Numbered from the stretch's first letter, positions 10,408 through 20,881 are shown. The stretch is DNA of 64,000 nucleotides from Pseudoips prasinana (GCA_951640165.1 OX621260.1:15642001-15706000), one strand, 5' to 3'. A program made the numbers and translations. Notes: generated by a model from the letters alone, not told the origin.

Positions 10408-11935
10408 AAATATCTGAGCTTCTATGAGTATCTTGAGTATAGATAACAAAGAGTATATGAGCATTCATTTTAAAATGGAACATAATCAAAACATTCATGC
10501 TTTGAGCACCGAAGAACAAGCTTGGAAAGCAAGACAAGTACATTATATTATTATTATTATAACTAACATTTAGAAAAGCTAAAAAGACATTGATTTGTAA
10601 AACTGCAGAAATAAATGCGTGGGTGGGCTTTTACTACATGACTAATACTTAGTAATAATACTTAAATAATAACACATTAGGTAGTACTTACTAAAACCCT
10701 CACTTATAAAAATATCGACTTTAATCTTGAGAAATTGTTTAACTCAGTAGCTCAAATGCCAAATGAATTTGACATTTGTCAAGACAGCTCTTAAACTGAT
10801 CGGTATTTCAAAATTATTATAGTAAGTGGGTAAGACCGAAGAATTACAATTTGTTATTACTAAGTCCAAGTTATCACTTATTAGTGAGTGCCGTTTAAAT
10901 ATTGATTTAACGAAACACTTACGCCCTTACGTATAAAAATATTGAGACGCTAATCACCTTATGACATAGTTCGTCTCATTTACACGAATGTAAAATCACA
11001 TTGAATGACAAAGACAAAACGTGTCTCAAACCCAAGAGGTACTCCATATTTTTATAAGTTGGGGTTTACATACACCGAATATAAAATTGCAACTTACTTA
11101 AGAGTGTGAAAAATAAGCATAAATTTGATCTTGTTAATGAAACACAACTCGGAACCGTGGTGAATTTAATTGATTAAAAGCCTACCTGAAGTGTAAAATT
11201 AAGCAAGGCTCTGAGAGGAGTGTAATTTTTACAAAGAATTTTATTTAGTTATGATTTTTTCTATGGCATGGTGTAACAGCAATAAACTAATACCTAAGGT
11301 ATTAAAGTGTTCTTCTAACACCGTCTTAATGCAATGACATTGATGATTGACTAGCAATAAACGTGATGCATCCTTTGTTCATGAGAATTCATTGGCTTTG
11401 TCCAGAAATCTGAAAAATAAATATTAAAATAAATATCATTACACTTTTTCGTTATTTGGATTTTAATATATTGGATCTTTCCAAACATAGCAGGGTTAAA
11501 ACCCTATATATATTTGGAGATTTTATAGAAAGATACTTTATAATACTTATGCAGATAAGGCAAATACTAACTAGTACCTACATATTGTTTGCCTTTTCTC
11601 TTGTTTGTACTTATACATTTAAGTCTTGTATGTAATTCTTTATTATTGTAAAATATTTGGTTTCTGCAAGACAAGCCTGCATGCTTAGTGCAGAAACCAT
11701 TGCTAAATATAACATATCTACTTATTTTTTAAAATTAAATATGTATTGTTAAATTTGAAAATAAGAAACGACATTTTATTTCTTTAAACATTTTTTAGCA
11801 CTGTTAAGATCGCATTTCTAATATCTGACGATTTTATAGCTTCTTGTTGTTTCAATATGATTACTATTGCCTACATAAAATTACTTTTTCCAATTTTATT
11901 TTTTAACGGTTACTTTAGTAATTACCTGTATGTAA
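10408..11935. other. 3' flank / 3' UTR region of the receptor gene
   Basis: AT-rich DNA beyond the receptor stop codon on the minus strand. The 3' UTR presumably occupies its upper end. Several minus-strand AATAAA words occur, the closest at 11900-11895. No other gene is visible. Confidence 0.4.
11895..11900 (-). promoter_or_regulatory. candidate polyadenylation signal
   Basis: AATAAA on the minus strand begins 36 bases after the TGA of the receptor gene. That is a short 3' UTR; another AATAAA at about 11781-11776 is an equally plausible site. Confidence 0.3.
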
Positions 11936-12074
11936 TCAGTGCATCTCCTTGAGACGAAGTGCTGAGTCGTCTGAAGAGATGCGCGTGTCTTCTGTGGGGG
12001 CTGTGCTCGTCGTGTTCCACTTGCCGGTGCGCGAGTCTCTCTCCGTGTACGGTAGGTTGAACATCACCGAGAAT
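11936..12074 (-). CDS. Mth-like GPCR, last exon, cytoplasmic tail
   Basis: Acceptor TCTCCAG precedes 12074. One base completes an Arg codon; 45 codons follow: FSVMFNLPYTERDSRTGKWN, then a Ser/Thr/Asp-rich tail ending ALRLKEMH and a TGA at 11938-11936. The tail has many potential phosphorylation sites (STAPTEDTRISSDDS). The phase fits exon 5 only in this frame, and the preceding intron carries the 30-bp minisatellite beginning about 120 bases upstream of the acceptor. Confidence 0.85.
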
Positions 12075-12194
12075 CTGGAGAGAAATAGAGTGGGAACTAT
12101 AAATAGCCATAGACAACAAAGAAAAGATTATTTATTGGCTTGTGTTGTGAATTTGTATGTGTAATGGAGAGGACAATCCAATTCCGCAGGTTTA

Positions 12195-13443
12195 CTGTTA
12201 GCGCTTTCACAGTTTGGCGGCACAATATTGTACAATTCACAATTTAGCGGCATAAAATGGTTTAATTCAGACTTTAGCGGTACACCACTGTTCAATTCAC
12301 AGTTTGGCGGTATAACATTGTTCAATTCACAGTTTAGCGGTATAAAATTGTATATTTCTGACTTTAGCGGTACACCATTGTTCAATTTACAGTTTGGCGG
12401 TATAACATTGTTTTATTCATAGTTTGGCGGTATAAGATTGTTTAATTCACAGTTTAGCGGCATAAAATTGTTTAATTCAGACTTTAGTGATACACCATTG
12501 TTCAATTCACAGTTTTGCGGTATACCATTGTTTAATTCACAGTTTGGCGGCATAACATTGTTCAATTCACAGTAAGCGGTATACCATTGTTTAATTCTCA
12601 GTTTGGCGACATAACATAGTTTTATTCTCAGTTTGGCGATATAACATAGTTCAATTCACAGTTTGGCGGCATAACATTGTTCAATTCACAGTAAGCGGTA
12701 TACCATTGTTTAATTCTCAGTTTGGCGACATAACATAGTTTTATTCTCAGTTTGGCGATATAACATAGTTCAATTCACAGTTTGGCGGTATAAGATTGTT
12801 CAATTCGCAGTTTGTCGGTATAACATTGTTCAATTCACAGTTTGGCGGTATAACGTTGTTCAATTCACAGTTTGGCGGTATAAAATTGTTTAATTCACAG
12901 TTTGGTGGTATAACATTGTTCAATTCACAGTTTGGCGGTATAACATTGTTTAATTCATAGTTTGGCGGTATAAGATTGTTCAATTCACAGTTTAGCGGCA
13001 TAAAATTGTTTAATTCAGACTTTAGTGATACACCATAGTTCAATTCACAGTTTTGCGGTATACCATTGTTTAATTCACAGTTTGGCGGCATAACATTGTT
13101 CAATTCACAGTAAGCGGTATACCATTGTTTAATTCTCAGTTTGGCGATATAACATAGTTTAATTCTCAGTTTGGCGATATAACATAGTTCAATTCACAGT
13201 TTGGCGGTATAAGATTGTTCAATTCGCAGTTTGTCGGTGTAACGTTGTTCAATTCACAGTTTGGCGGTATAACATTGTTTAATTCACAGTTTGGTGGTAT
13301 AACATTGTTCAATTCACAGTTTGGTGGTATAACATTGTTTAATTCACAGTTTGGTGGTATAACATTGTTCAATTCACAGTTTGGTGGTATAACATTGTTC
13401 AATTCTCAATTTGGTGTTATAAGATTACTCAACTCACAGTTTT
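12195..13443. repeat. 30-bp minisatellite in last receptor intron
   Basis: About 41 tandem units of consensus CAATTCACAGTTTGGCGGTA plus TAACATTGTT. The unit length is a multiple of three and stop-poor, so both strands are open for long runs: minus-strand decapeptide NNVIPPNCEL (118 codons at 13103-12747; 78 at 13402-13166), plus-strand FNSQFGGITL (104 codons at 13215-13529). A few 29-base units shift phase. A 119-base block at 12542-12660 is repeated exactly at 12661-12779, and a block from about 12421 recurs near 12960, so the array grew by higher-order duplication. It is intronic and I do not consider it coding. Confidence 0.95.
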
Positions 13444-14534
13444 ACCTTGACCTATACTTATTAATCAAAAACTTACTAGCTAAAGAATGTAAAAAATGCA
13501 TAAACAACCATGCTAAACAAACAGTATGACCTTTCTGCAAAACGTAATGTACGTATTTAGGATATTATGATACTATCTTGGACAAACACGCCAATGTCGT
13601 AGTTTGATAAATTACTTTGATACACGAGTAGGTACACATGTACATGTGTGTACGTATTGTGCAGTTATGTACTGTGTACACTGTTCTCAGTCAGATTACA
13701 CCTGAGGTCATTAGTTCCTGTCAACATTTGCCGACATTGACCGAATATAGGCAATAAGTATCAGATAGCTTCTACCATACTATGGGTCCTGAAGGAAGGA
13801 TTACGAGTAAAATATATACCTATCTAGTCTTCAATTGGTGGGTGACTAATGGGTCCGAATTTACTGATTTGTACATACATAATTGATTTGTGACATAATA
13901 AATAAGTACTTCATATTTTAATTGCAATCAAATGAGCATAAAGGCCAGTAATCCTTGTAACTTACCCATTAATATAATTCTAAATGGGGTTTTGATCACT
14001 TGCACGGGATCGCTGATCACGTGTTAAGGGGCCAACGCTATCCTCGCCTCTGAGGAACCTATCCTAGCAAACCTACGGCTTTCTCTAGCTACCTAGGTGG
14101 GCGACCCGCAGAAGAAAGCTTAGGAGCAAGAGTCGCAATTTCAATTGTTGCGCGAAGTGCTGCTTCTGTTCGTTAGTCCTTTTTATCCTGGAGCTGGAGT
14201 GTTTGGAATTATGTGGTTTTCTTACCTTTGTATCAATTTTCTTTACGCCAATTCTTACACACATGTGGTTTACTAAGATTATAATAACACAAAATGAATA
14301 AAAATTTCCAGAGCAACAAACATATAGGTAATCTTATATACTTGTATGTATTTACGTACGTATGTACTGAGTGTTATTTCTCAAGGTTAGGTAGTGCATT
14401 ACATTATAATGTTATGGTTTCGATATATTAATTAGATAAACTAAATATACATTCCAAATCCCTTGCTTTGGGTGACCTATATGTGTTTAAATGTATCGTT
14501 TGTAAAAAGCTCCAGTAACCCTTAGTATTTACAT
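13444..14534. other. intron, no feature recognised
   Basis: AT-rich intronic DNA with no clear repeat partner in the window; a GT-rich patch near 13640-13680. Confidence 0.4.
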
Positions 14535-14640
14535 ACATACATAGACTCACGCCTGTTTCCCAGACATAATCCCAGAGATAACGGACTCCATTTGTCACGA
14601 TCCTTGCACGTCTCTTTCGTCTCATTTACTGTCATTATAT
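14535..14640 (-). mobile_element. 3' end of an RTE-like LINE (RTE-B)
   Basis: On the minus strand it reads AATGAGACGAAAGAGACGTG, later CTGGGAAACAGGCGTGAGTC, then ATGTATGTATG. The same 3' end terminates the copies at 33111-33499 and 34130-34440. Confidence 0.6.
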
Positions 14641-14654
14641 TCTTCATACATGCT

Positions 14655-14710
14655 ACTACCTACTTAACCTGGTAAAGTTATATTTAACATGACCAGGTTA
14701 AGTAGGTAGT
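14655..14710. repeat. hairpin, 18-bp stem
   Basis: ACTACCTACTTAACCTGG at 14655-14672 and its exact complement at 14693-14710, with a 20-base loop. It may be a MITE remnant; nothing suggests a particular RNA. Confidence 0.6.
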
Positions 14711-14999
14711 TTAATACATAATATGTCGTTGTTTTTTATGTAAGTATAAATATTGTAAAATTTGGATTAAACAATTTAGAACATAATTAATGTTAATAAA
14801 AACATTCCGAACCAATTTAGTCGCATACCAATATTTTAGTCCCAGTTTAACCAATTATTGTGTTGAATATAAAATTATTAGCTAAGTGTTGCACTTAATA
14901 TTTATTTATTTATTATACTTATCGTTATTTACTTTGTAAGTAGCCATTTTTAGATATATAGCAAATTATATATACATTTAACAGCCTATCATAAAGCGA

Positions 15000-15080
15000 C
15001 TTACTTTTTTACCCGGATACCAGACCCTTGATGCACCGGTGTTATAATCCTTCTGTGCAAGGGTTCTGAGTTTGATTCTC
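15000..15080 (+). mobile_element. tRNA-like SINE head
   Basis: GTTCTGAGTTTGATTCTCGG resembles a degenerate B box after a tRNA-like segment, followed by an A run. Too divergent to be a tRNA gene. Confidence 0.35.
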
Positions 15081-15525
15081 GGATGGAAAAAAAAATTGTG
15101 ATGTCCACCAAAATACTCTTCTCTCGTGGTTGTTTGGATTCGTGTTTAATTCTCTTCTGGAAATGCTGATGTTGGGTTTTTTTTTATAACAAAAAGAAAT
15201 AAAACAATTCTAAATTAACCAGTTATAAACTCTAAAGCATACATACTGTAGGTATTATTTTATAATCGTTATGTAGACCAGGGAAGTGTGGTTAGGGATT
15301 CAGGCCAGAAGCTAATTTCTCAAAATGGAATCTGGTATATCTTTTCAACCTGGTAAGTCCAAGAAAGCATTTTATCGTGTGAGAAGTTTCGTTTCTAGAT
15401 ATTACTAGATTAGATACATTTTATTACTTGACATAAGAATAATCTTATGTTATATAGGTACTACCCGTCTCCACAAATTAAGTAACTCAAGGGCATTGTA
15501 CAAGATTCTTGGCGACCCAATTATA

Positions 15526-15840
15526 TAAGAAAATTGTTTACAAATAAGTTTAAAAGAATTATAAAAGCCAAATTGCGTAGCAGGCCATAAATATAACATT
15601 TTTTTTTGTCCCAAGCACTTTTGTCACTTAAATAATCATTTAAGTGACAGAAGTGCTGTTGTATAAGTGATTGTTCTAAGTCAATACACATAAAGAAATA
15701 TGTAATTATTCTTAAGAAAATTTTATTTATAAAAGGATTCCTACGGAGTTTTCTGGCAGTGTTTCTCAGTAGCTGCCACGTCATGGACTGCACGGTTGAG
15801 TACAAAGATGACGATTCCACATAAATTTAATTTTATTTCG
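15526..15840 (+). mobile_element. CR1-like LINE 3' end
   Basis: Translated, it reads NKFKRIIKAKL followed by a stop-broken continuation, the C-terminus of a non-LTR ORF2, then a 3' UTR with GTTTCTCAGTAGCTGCCACG and GACGATTCCACATAAAT. The related copy at 20395-20699 preserves YYKISDYLSDNSAWD after the same motif. A small hairpin (ATCATTTAAGTGACA) occurs within. Confidence 0.65.
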
Positions 15841-16149
15841 CAATATAGAATTGAATATAGAATTATTCTTGGTATATAAACTTTTATTTTTACGTAATAA
15901 AAATGCATGATTCGAACTTATCAGGTTATGTGTTACTTCGCTCTATCAATGCAAATTATTATTTGTGTAGCTTCAAATTGAAGTATCTACTGGTTTAAGT
16001 ATACTTGGTTAAAAATAAACTAGATTTCTCAATTAATTTGGTAAATATATATAAAACATGAATTTTCCACACACGCATCAGTTGACGCACTACATTTAAG
16101 AACCGTTTTTTTTTGTTTATTACATAAACTTAATGTTAAGAATACTAAC

Positions 16150-16335
16150 CTCTTTTGTACCAAGTTGCGGACCTTCTTCTTCCACACAAAGATCAAGAAT
16201 ACGAACACGCCGAGGCCAATGTTGGAGAGGTCAGTAATGATCCAGTACCAGTTGGAGCCGCCCACTGCAAAGCTGATAAGTTCCACCGTCCAGTTCACAC
16301 CCATCACCATGAACAGCTTGAGGTATAAACCATAT
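16150..16335 (-). CDS. Mth-like GPCR, exon with TM6-TM7
   Basis: Acceptor GTTACAG and donor GTTAGT bound 186 bases. After a split Arg codon it reads YGLYLKLFMVMGVNWTVELI (helix 6, matching the LRLFIIMGLSW pattern of Methuselah), a short loop GGSNWYW, then helix 7 through GVFVFLIFVWKKKVRNLVQK. If the last intron were retained, the frame would run 40 more codons to a stop near 16029, giving a different tail; the donor is good enough that splicing is the simpler reading. Confidence 0.94.
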
Positions 16336-16705
16336 CTGTAACAATTATCACCAATTTTACCACCCCGCGACGGCAAGCACCTTTTATGCGAGTGTATTTT
16401 TGCCTACAGAGCTCTTAAACGGATAATGAAAAATAGAGTACACTTTGTTACACCAGAAAAACACAATACATGATTACAAAATAAGCAAATTAGGTACAAT
16501 CGGCGCACAGACGGGTATTTTGACAATCTACGCGGCCAAAACTATTTTATGTTCTTATTATATTCTAAAGGATATAACTTAGTATAAAAAATACTTAAAG
16601 TTATTTATGAAGACGTTTATTATTAAATATACATGATATAATATTTTAAGAAGTACTTAAATGTAAAAAAAAGATTTATTTGTAGAGTTTGCTTTTATTT
16701 TGTTA

Positions 16706-17450
16706 GTTTTATTTCTCGCTCTCTGAAGAATCAACATTATGTACCCCAGACATAAGAAGCGCGATAGTTTCTTTAAAAAAACACCTCACTTTTCTGCTTT
16801 TTGAGCGTCTCATACAGCTTATAAGGGGATCTGATGTCAAAAGCAACCGATTCAAAATATCTCTGTTGCCAAGCAATAAATAAGCCAGTTTCTTCGTGAA
16901 ATCTTTTCTGGCTTTCGAATAAACGAATCCGAGCGTGTGAAATTGAGAGACCAAACTCGATAGCCTCGCGATTTATTTCTTTTTTATTGTCAACCTTGTT
17001 GAAATCTTTAGAAGTTGCACCACATATGTAGCATCGATTGTAGATTTCATGCCAGTGGCCGCGTTGCAGACCTAGCCATCCACCATTATCATGACAAAGA
17101 CATGAATGACCGAATACTTGTTCCCATTCATGTTAACCTCTGTGGCTCTTAGCGAATTAGAAGAAGTTTTCACGAAGTTAATTTCTTCTTCCGTTACATC
17201 TGTATTTTCTTTGGCAAAACGGAATCTTATAGAGGCACGAAACTAGTCTGAAATATGTTGGCATCAGCGAAGGAACCATTTGCAAACTTTTGTTTGTACT
17301 GTGATTGCTATCAGCCGTCACATCCCCATTTAGATATTAAGAACCCCTTCAAGAAAAATAGATAAACGCCTAACTGTATGGTCAACCAAAGGTTGTAAAT
17401 CTGTTTGAGCATAGGTACTCGTCACCCTACATGTTTCTGGGGGCGGATAA
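16706..17450 (-). pseudogene. RAG1-like / Transib-type transposase relic
   Basis: Read 5'->3' on the minus strand, pieces in shifting frames follow one protein order: AQTDLQPLVDHTVRRLSIFL, then SKWGCDG (17337-17314), YKQKFANGSFADANIFQTSF, VPL, later TEEEINFVKTSSNSLRATEV, MIMVDG-stop-VCNAATG, RCYICGATSKDFN, then SISHARIRLFES; the final 81-codon frame has DILNRLLLTSDPLIS. This matches from memory arthropod and cnidarian RAG1-like transposase proteins: a first catalytic Asp in GCDG, a CxxC zinc motif in CYICG, and a late NRLL..SDP motif. At least three frameshifts and several stops make it dead. The section holding the second and third catalytic acids appears deleted. Family placement is from memory; that it is a transposase fossil is firmer than the RAG1 link. 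Confidence 0.5.
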
Positions 17451-18179
17451 CACTCTTGTTTCGTTTTCTGTAAGAGTATATAACAGGGAAAGAGTAGAGA
17501 CTAAGTAGTAAGACCCGTATGTGCGGCGGTCTTATCGCTTTGTAGCGATCTCTTGCAGACAACCGTTTGGTGTACAAGGCAAATATAAGATAGAAAAGGC
17601 GGAAGTTGTAAGTGTACAATTACAAATGGTTAAAATTGTACATAAACATATGCATATTTCTGCCCACTTGATACTTTTATAAAAAACATCATTCAATGGA
17701 ATGATTGAAAGAAAGAGGAGAAGCGGAAGGCCAAAGCGTTCTTAAATGGACCAGATGAAGGAAAAAATAAATGTTGTCTCGTATCCGGAGGTCAAGTTTT
17801 TGGGCACAGCATAGGGAAGAATGGAAGAAACTCCACCAACAAGAGTCTCTCTCTTTAATATATAATGAAAAGCGAACATAACCGCAAAATAATTACCAAA
17901 TACATAAAACTCTAAAAGAAAATGTAGAAGTTTAAAACATTCTACGGACAAAAGTTAAAAAGCAATTTCAAAATAAAATATTGTCAAGTGCGCGCCCACA
18001 GCACATTTTGCTGATTTTACTGCCAAAGTTTGGGATATTGCTCTTTTGTATATTGGAAGAGTATCCAGTGTGACTTACACTGGATACTATTATCAGCGAC
18101 TTTATTTTTATTTCCCACTAGCGCCCCACGGTTCCGCCAGCGTTTTATAAAATTATAACCTATTTGTTATTCGGATGTA
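17451..18179. other. intron, nothing firm
   Basis: AT-rich. The segment 18055-18090 contains GTATCCAGTGTGACTTACAC and its near complement, a short inverted repeat. No gene. Confidence 0.4.
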
Positions 18180-18371
18180 TCTTATCGTAGTTATATTATA
18201 AATACGAAAGTTTGTGAGTATAGATGTATTTATTTTTGTTACTCTTTCACGCAAATACTATTGAAAGGATATTGATGAAACTTTGTAGTAATATAGCTTA
18301 TAATTATCCGAATAACACATAGGCTATAATTTATTAAGTTGAGCCCGGGTGAAATCGAAGGGCACAGTTAG
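18180..18371 (+). mobile_element. Helitron-like non-autonomous element
   Basis: Starts TC after an A, contains ATTATAAATACGAAAGTTTG and CATAGGCTATAATTTATTAA, and ends near GAAGGGCACAGTTAG, a mutated CTAG terminus. Same family as 37590-37762. Confidence 0.6.
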
Positions 18372-18420
18372 TAAGCTATAGTAATAAAAAGTTTCATCGA
18401 AATCAGTTCCGTATATCCAG

Positions 18421-18810
18421 AGACATTATTCACACACGTCCATCGGATCCAAAAGTAAGCAGAGCTTCTACTACGGAATCCAGATAACTGATATACCTAC
18501 TACATATACTCCTTTTTTTGTAAATACATACTTATACTCATAATTACACCTAGATACAGGACAAACAGACATGTTCGTGCATAAAAATATCTGTCCAGGG
18601 TGGGAATCGAACCCACGACCTCCGGCGTGAAAAGTTAGTTAGTAGTAGTCAGTTATCTGGTTTCCATAGTACAAGCTCTGCTTAGTTTGGTATCAGATGG
18701 TCGTGTGTGAACAATTTCCCAGGATATTATTATTATTAATCGTACCCACGACCTGCGGCGTAAAAGGCAAACATTTACCAAACACGCCAGCCGGCACGTC
18801 AATATACCTA
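18421..18810. mobile_element. three SINE-1 pieces in alternating orientation
   Basis: 18421-18640 is a minus-strand SINE-1 (B box seen as GGGAATCGAACCCACGACCT). 18648-18735 is a plus-strand 3' part (CAGTTATCTGGTTTCCATAG). 18740-18800 is a minus-strand head (ACGACCTGCGGCGTAAAAGG). Nested insertion or inversion could both explain this. Confidence 0.65.
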
Positions 18811-18844
18811 CCCCTTGAAAGCCTACCGGGGCCTTTTTAGTCCA

Positions 18845-19374
18845 AGAGCTGGCACGCATTTTTGGGTAGGTATTTGAGGCAAGCTGAAACTTGTCCTATA
18901 GCTCTTCAGACACACCCCAACACGGAACTGCAGACCTGGCTGGCGGGTAGCGGGTCTAAACCAACCCCTAAATTTTTGAATTTTTTTTATCCATAAAATG
19001 TATTTGACGCCAGCTGAAATTTGCATATGTTGTAGTTTAATGTTTATACAATACATTAATAACATTCTGTCAAAATTTCAAGTTGCCTCAAATACATTTT
19101 TTCGATGTTTTTGCAAACATTTTTGCACACGTCTGGCAGTGCTAAAGACCCGACAGAATCGCCTGTCTTTTTTTTTGTATTGTATAAACATTATATATAA
19201 ACACATATCAAAATTTCAGCTTTCCTCAAATACATTATTTGGTAAAAAAATCCGCTAAAAAGACCCGCTACCCGCCTGCCAGGTCTGTAGTTCCGTGTTG
19301 GGGTGTGTCTGAAGAGTTATAGGACAAGTTTTCAGCTTGCCTCAAATACCTACCCAAAAATGCGTGCCAGCTCT
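18845..19374. mobile_element. 530-bp foldback element
   Basis: The first ~115 bases, from AGAGCTGGCACGCATTTTTG, are the inverted complement of the last ~115, ending TGCGTGCCAGCTCT. Both arms contain GACACACCCCAACACGGAAC or its complement and GCGGGTAGCGGGTC. The middle holds further inverted words (TCAAAATTTCA; TCAAATACATT). Likely a long-TIR MITE; no target duplication is obvious. Confidence 0.8.
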
Positions 19375-19849
19375 CCTACTATTTAGTGTGAATTTTAGGT
19401 TTGTTTCTATCTATTTGGTACTTAGTTGAAACAACTCGTATAATAACAAGGTCAAGTAGACATTTGTGCGCCAGCGGGTGCGATGCAATTAAACTTTCCT
19501 TATGATCGTTTTGTTGCATGCTAACTTGTAATTATTTTCAAATCAAGGACAAAGCTAACAATAATATCATGCGCATGCAGGAAAATAAACAATTTGCAAT
19601 AATGGAGTGCAATGCACTCTTACATTCCTTGGGTAATTTCCTACATTTAACATTTAACCGCTAGAGGAAAATTGCATCGCCAGTGCTAAGCCACTGATTC
19701 AGTGAAAATTGGAACAAGTAATTAGGGATTAACCCAAAGCACTAAGGAATATCTTAGTCTTTACCACTTCACCACCCATCAGTTTTCAACTAAATACTTT
19801 TTGTTCTTTAATAATTATATCTACAAATATTATAGGTATACATGCGAAA
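19375..19849. other. intron, nothing firm
   Basis: No gene or clear element. The repeated word GCAATGCACT-like sequence near 19610 is not significant. Confidence 0.4.
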
Positions 19850-20363
19850 TCCTTACTAATATTATAAATGCGAAAGTAACTGTCCGTCTGTCTGTTGCGC
19901 TTTTACGCCAAAACTAATAAACCGATTTAAATGAAATTTGTTACACCTGAAAAAGTACATAGGCTACTTTTTAATGCGAAAAAAAGGTTGTAAGGGGTAT
20001 GAAAAGTTGTATGGAAGCATCGTCATTTTTAGAGGTAGAAGCTTGAAACTTATTTTTTAGGGGCGCGGCGTGGTACACAAGACCAGATATCAAGCTATAA
20101 ATTTCCAGTATAAGCTAATCTCGATTGTATAGGACTCATTGTATAGGATTTCCATACAATGAGAGGTCAGCTTATATTGGAGTGTATAGCTTGATATGTA
20201 GCCATTTGTACAATACGGATTAGATGGCGAAATATGCCTAAATGTACTTACACGATCGGACAGACACGTGAGGGCAGAACTGTGCCACGCGAATTCGAAT
20301 ACTGATTATCGAATGCTACCCAAAGACACTATTCCACGCGAACGTAGTCGCGGGCGAAGCTAG
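19850..20363 (+). mobile_element. Helitron-like element carrying a MITE
   Basis: Starts TCCTTACTAATATTATAAAT after A and ends GTCGCGGGCGAAGCTAG before T, the typical Lepidoptera Helitron terminus. 514 bp because a foldback MITE (20080-20211) interrupts it. Confidence 0.75.
20080..20211. mobile_element. foldback MITE nested in Helitron
   Basis: Arms begin ATATCAAGCTATAAATTTCC and end GGAGTGTATAGCTTGATATG, with inner complementarity GTATAGGATTTCCATACAAT. Copy 2 of the family is at 44015-44135. Confidence 0.65.
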
Positions 20364-20394
20364 TATTATATAATAATAAATATAATAGTTTATT

Positions 20395-20699
20395 AGAGAA
20401 TTGTCTACGAATAAGTTTAAAAGAATTATTAAAGCCAAATTGTGTATGGCATATTACAAAATTTCTGATTATTTAAGTGATAATAGTGCTTGGGATTGAG
20501 TTGTTCTGAGTCAACACACATGATTGTAATTAATCTTAAGTATATTTTATTTTAAAAAAGGATTTCTGCTGAGTTTTCTGGCTGTGTTTCTCAGTAGCTG
20601 CCACGCCATGCACTGCACGGTCGGGTAAAAAAAATATGACGATTCCACATAAATGTAAAATTTTTACGGAATAAATAATTTTTGACTTTGACTTTGATT
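20395..20699 (+). mobile_element. CR1-like LINE 3' end, next to splice donor
   Basis: Encodes NKFKRIIKAKLCMAYYKISD then YLSDNSAWD and a stop, the ORF2 C-terminus, followed by a 3' UTR and a TTGACTTTGACTTTGATT tail. It is homologous to 15526-15840 and in the same orientation. The tail ends 10 bases from the donor of the TM5 exon. Confidence 0.7.
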
Positions 20700-20709
20700 A
20701 TTTACTTAC

Positions 20710-20881
20710 CTTTGCTTGTCTTTCTTGAGTTTGTCACTGCGCGAGGACTCTGATCCCTTCAGAATAGCGGTCTCCTGCCTGATTGAGCGGATCCGATGCG
20801 CGGTCACGGTGAAGAAGACCACATTGCAAACCACCAGCACGAACACCGGTGTGAAGAAGTACACAAGGACGGCTGTCCAAT
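20710..20881 (-). CDS. Mth-like GPCR, exon with TM5 and ICL3
   Basis: Acceptor AACCAG and donor GTAAGT bound 172 bases. A split Asp codon is completed, then WTAVLVYFFTPVFVLVVCNV and VFFTVTAHRIRSIRQE give helix 5 and the start of the third intracellular loop. The loop continues to SSRSDKLKKDKQ, a charged stretch typical of the region that contacts G proteins in class B receptors. A LINE tail (20395-20699) stops 10 bases past the donor and a SINE-1 copy (20930-21128) begins 48 bases from the acceptor, so this exon is tightly hemmed by insertions. Confidence 0.93.

Noticed and set aside
12747..13103. 118-codon minus-strand frame of NNVIPPNCEL repeats as a protein gene
   Set aside because: It is a by-product of a 30-bp tandem unit free of stops on both strands; phase breaks, lack of context and intronic position argue against coding.
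12195..13443. CRISPR-like array
   Set aside because: Units are contiguous tandem repeats without unique spacers, in a eukaryotic intron.
13215..13529. Plus-strand FNSQFGGITL frame as a pentapeptide-repeat-like protein
   Set aside because: Same minisatellite read on the other strand; the resemblance to a pentapeptide pattern is coincidental.
14655..14710. miRNA gene
   Set aside because: The stem is only 18 bp with a 20-base loop and there is no conserved mature sequence I recognise.
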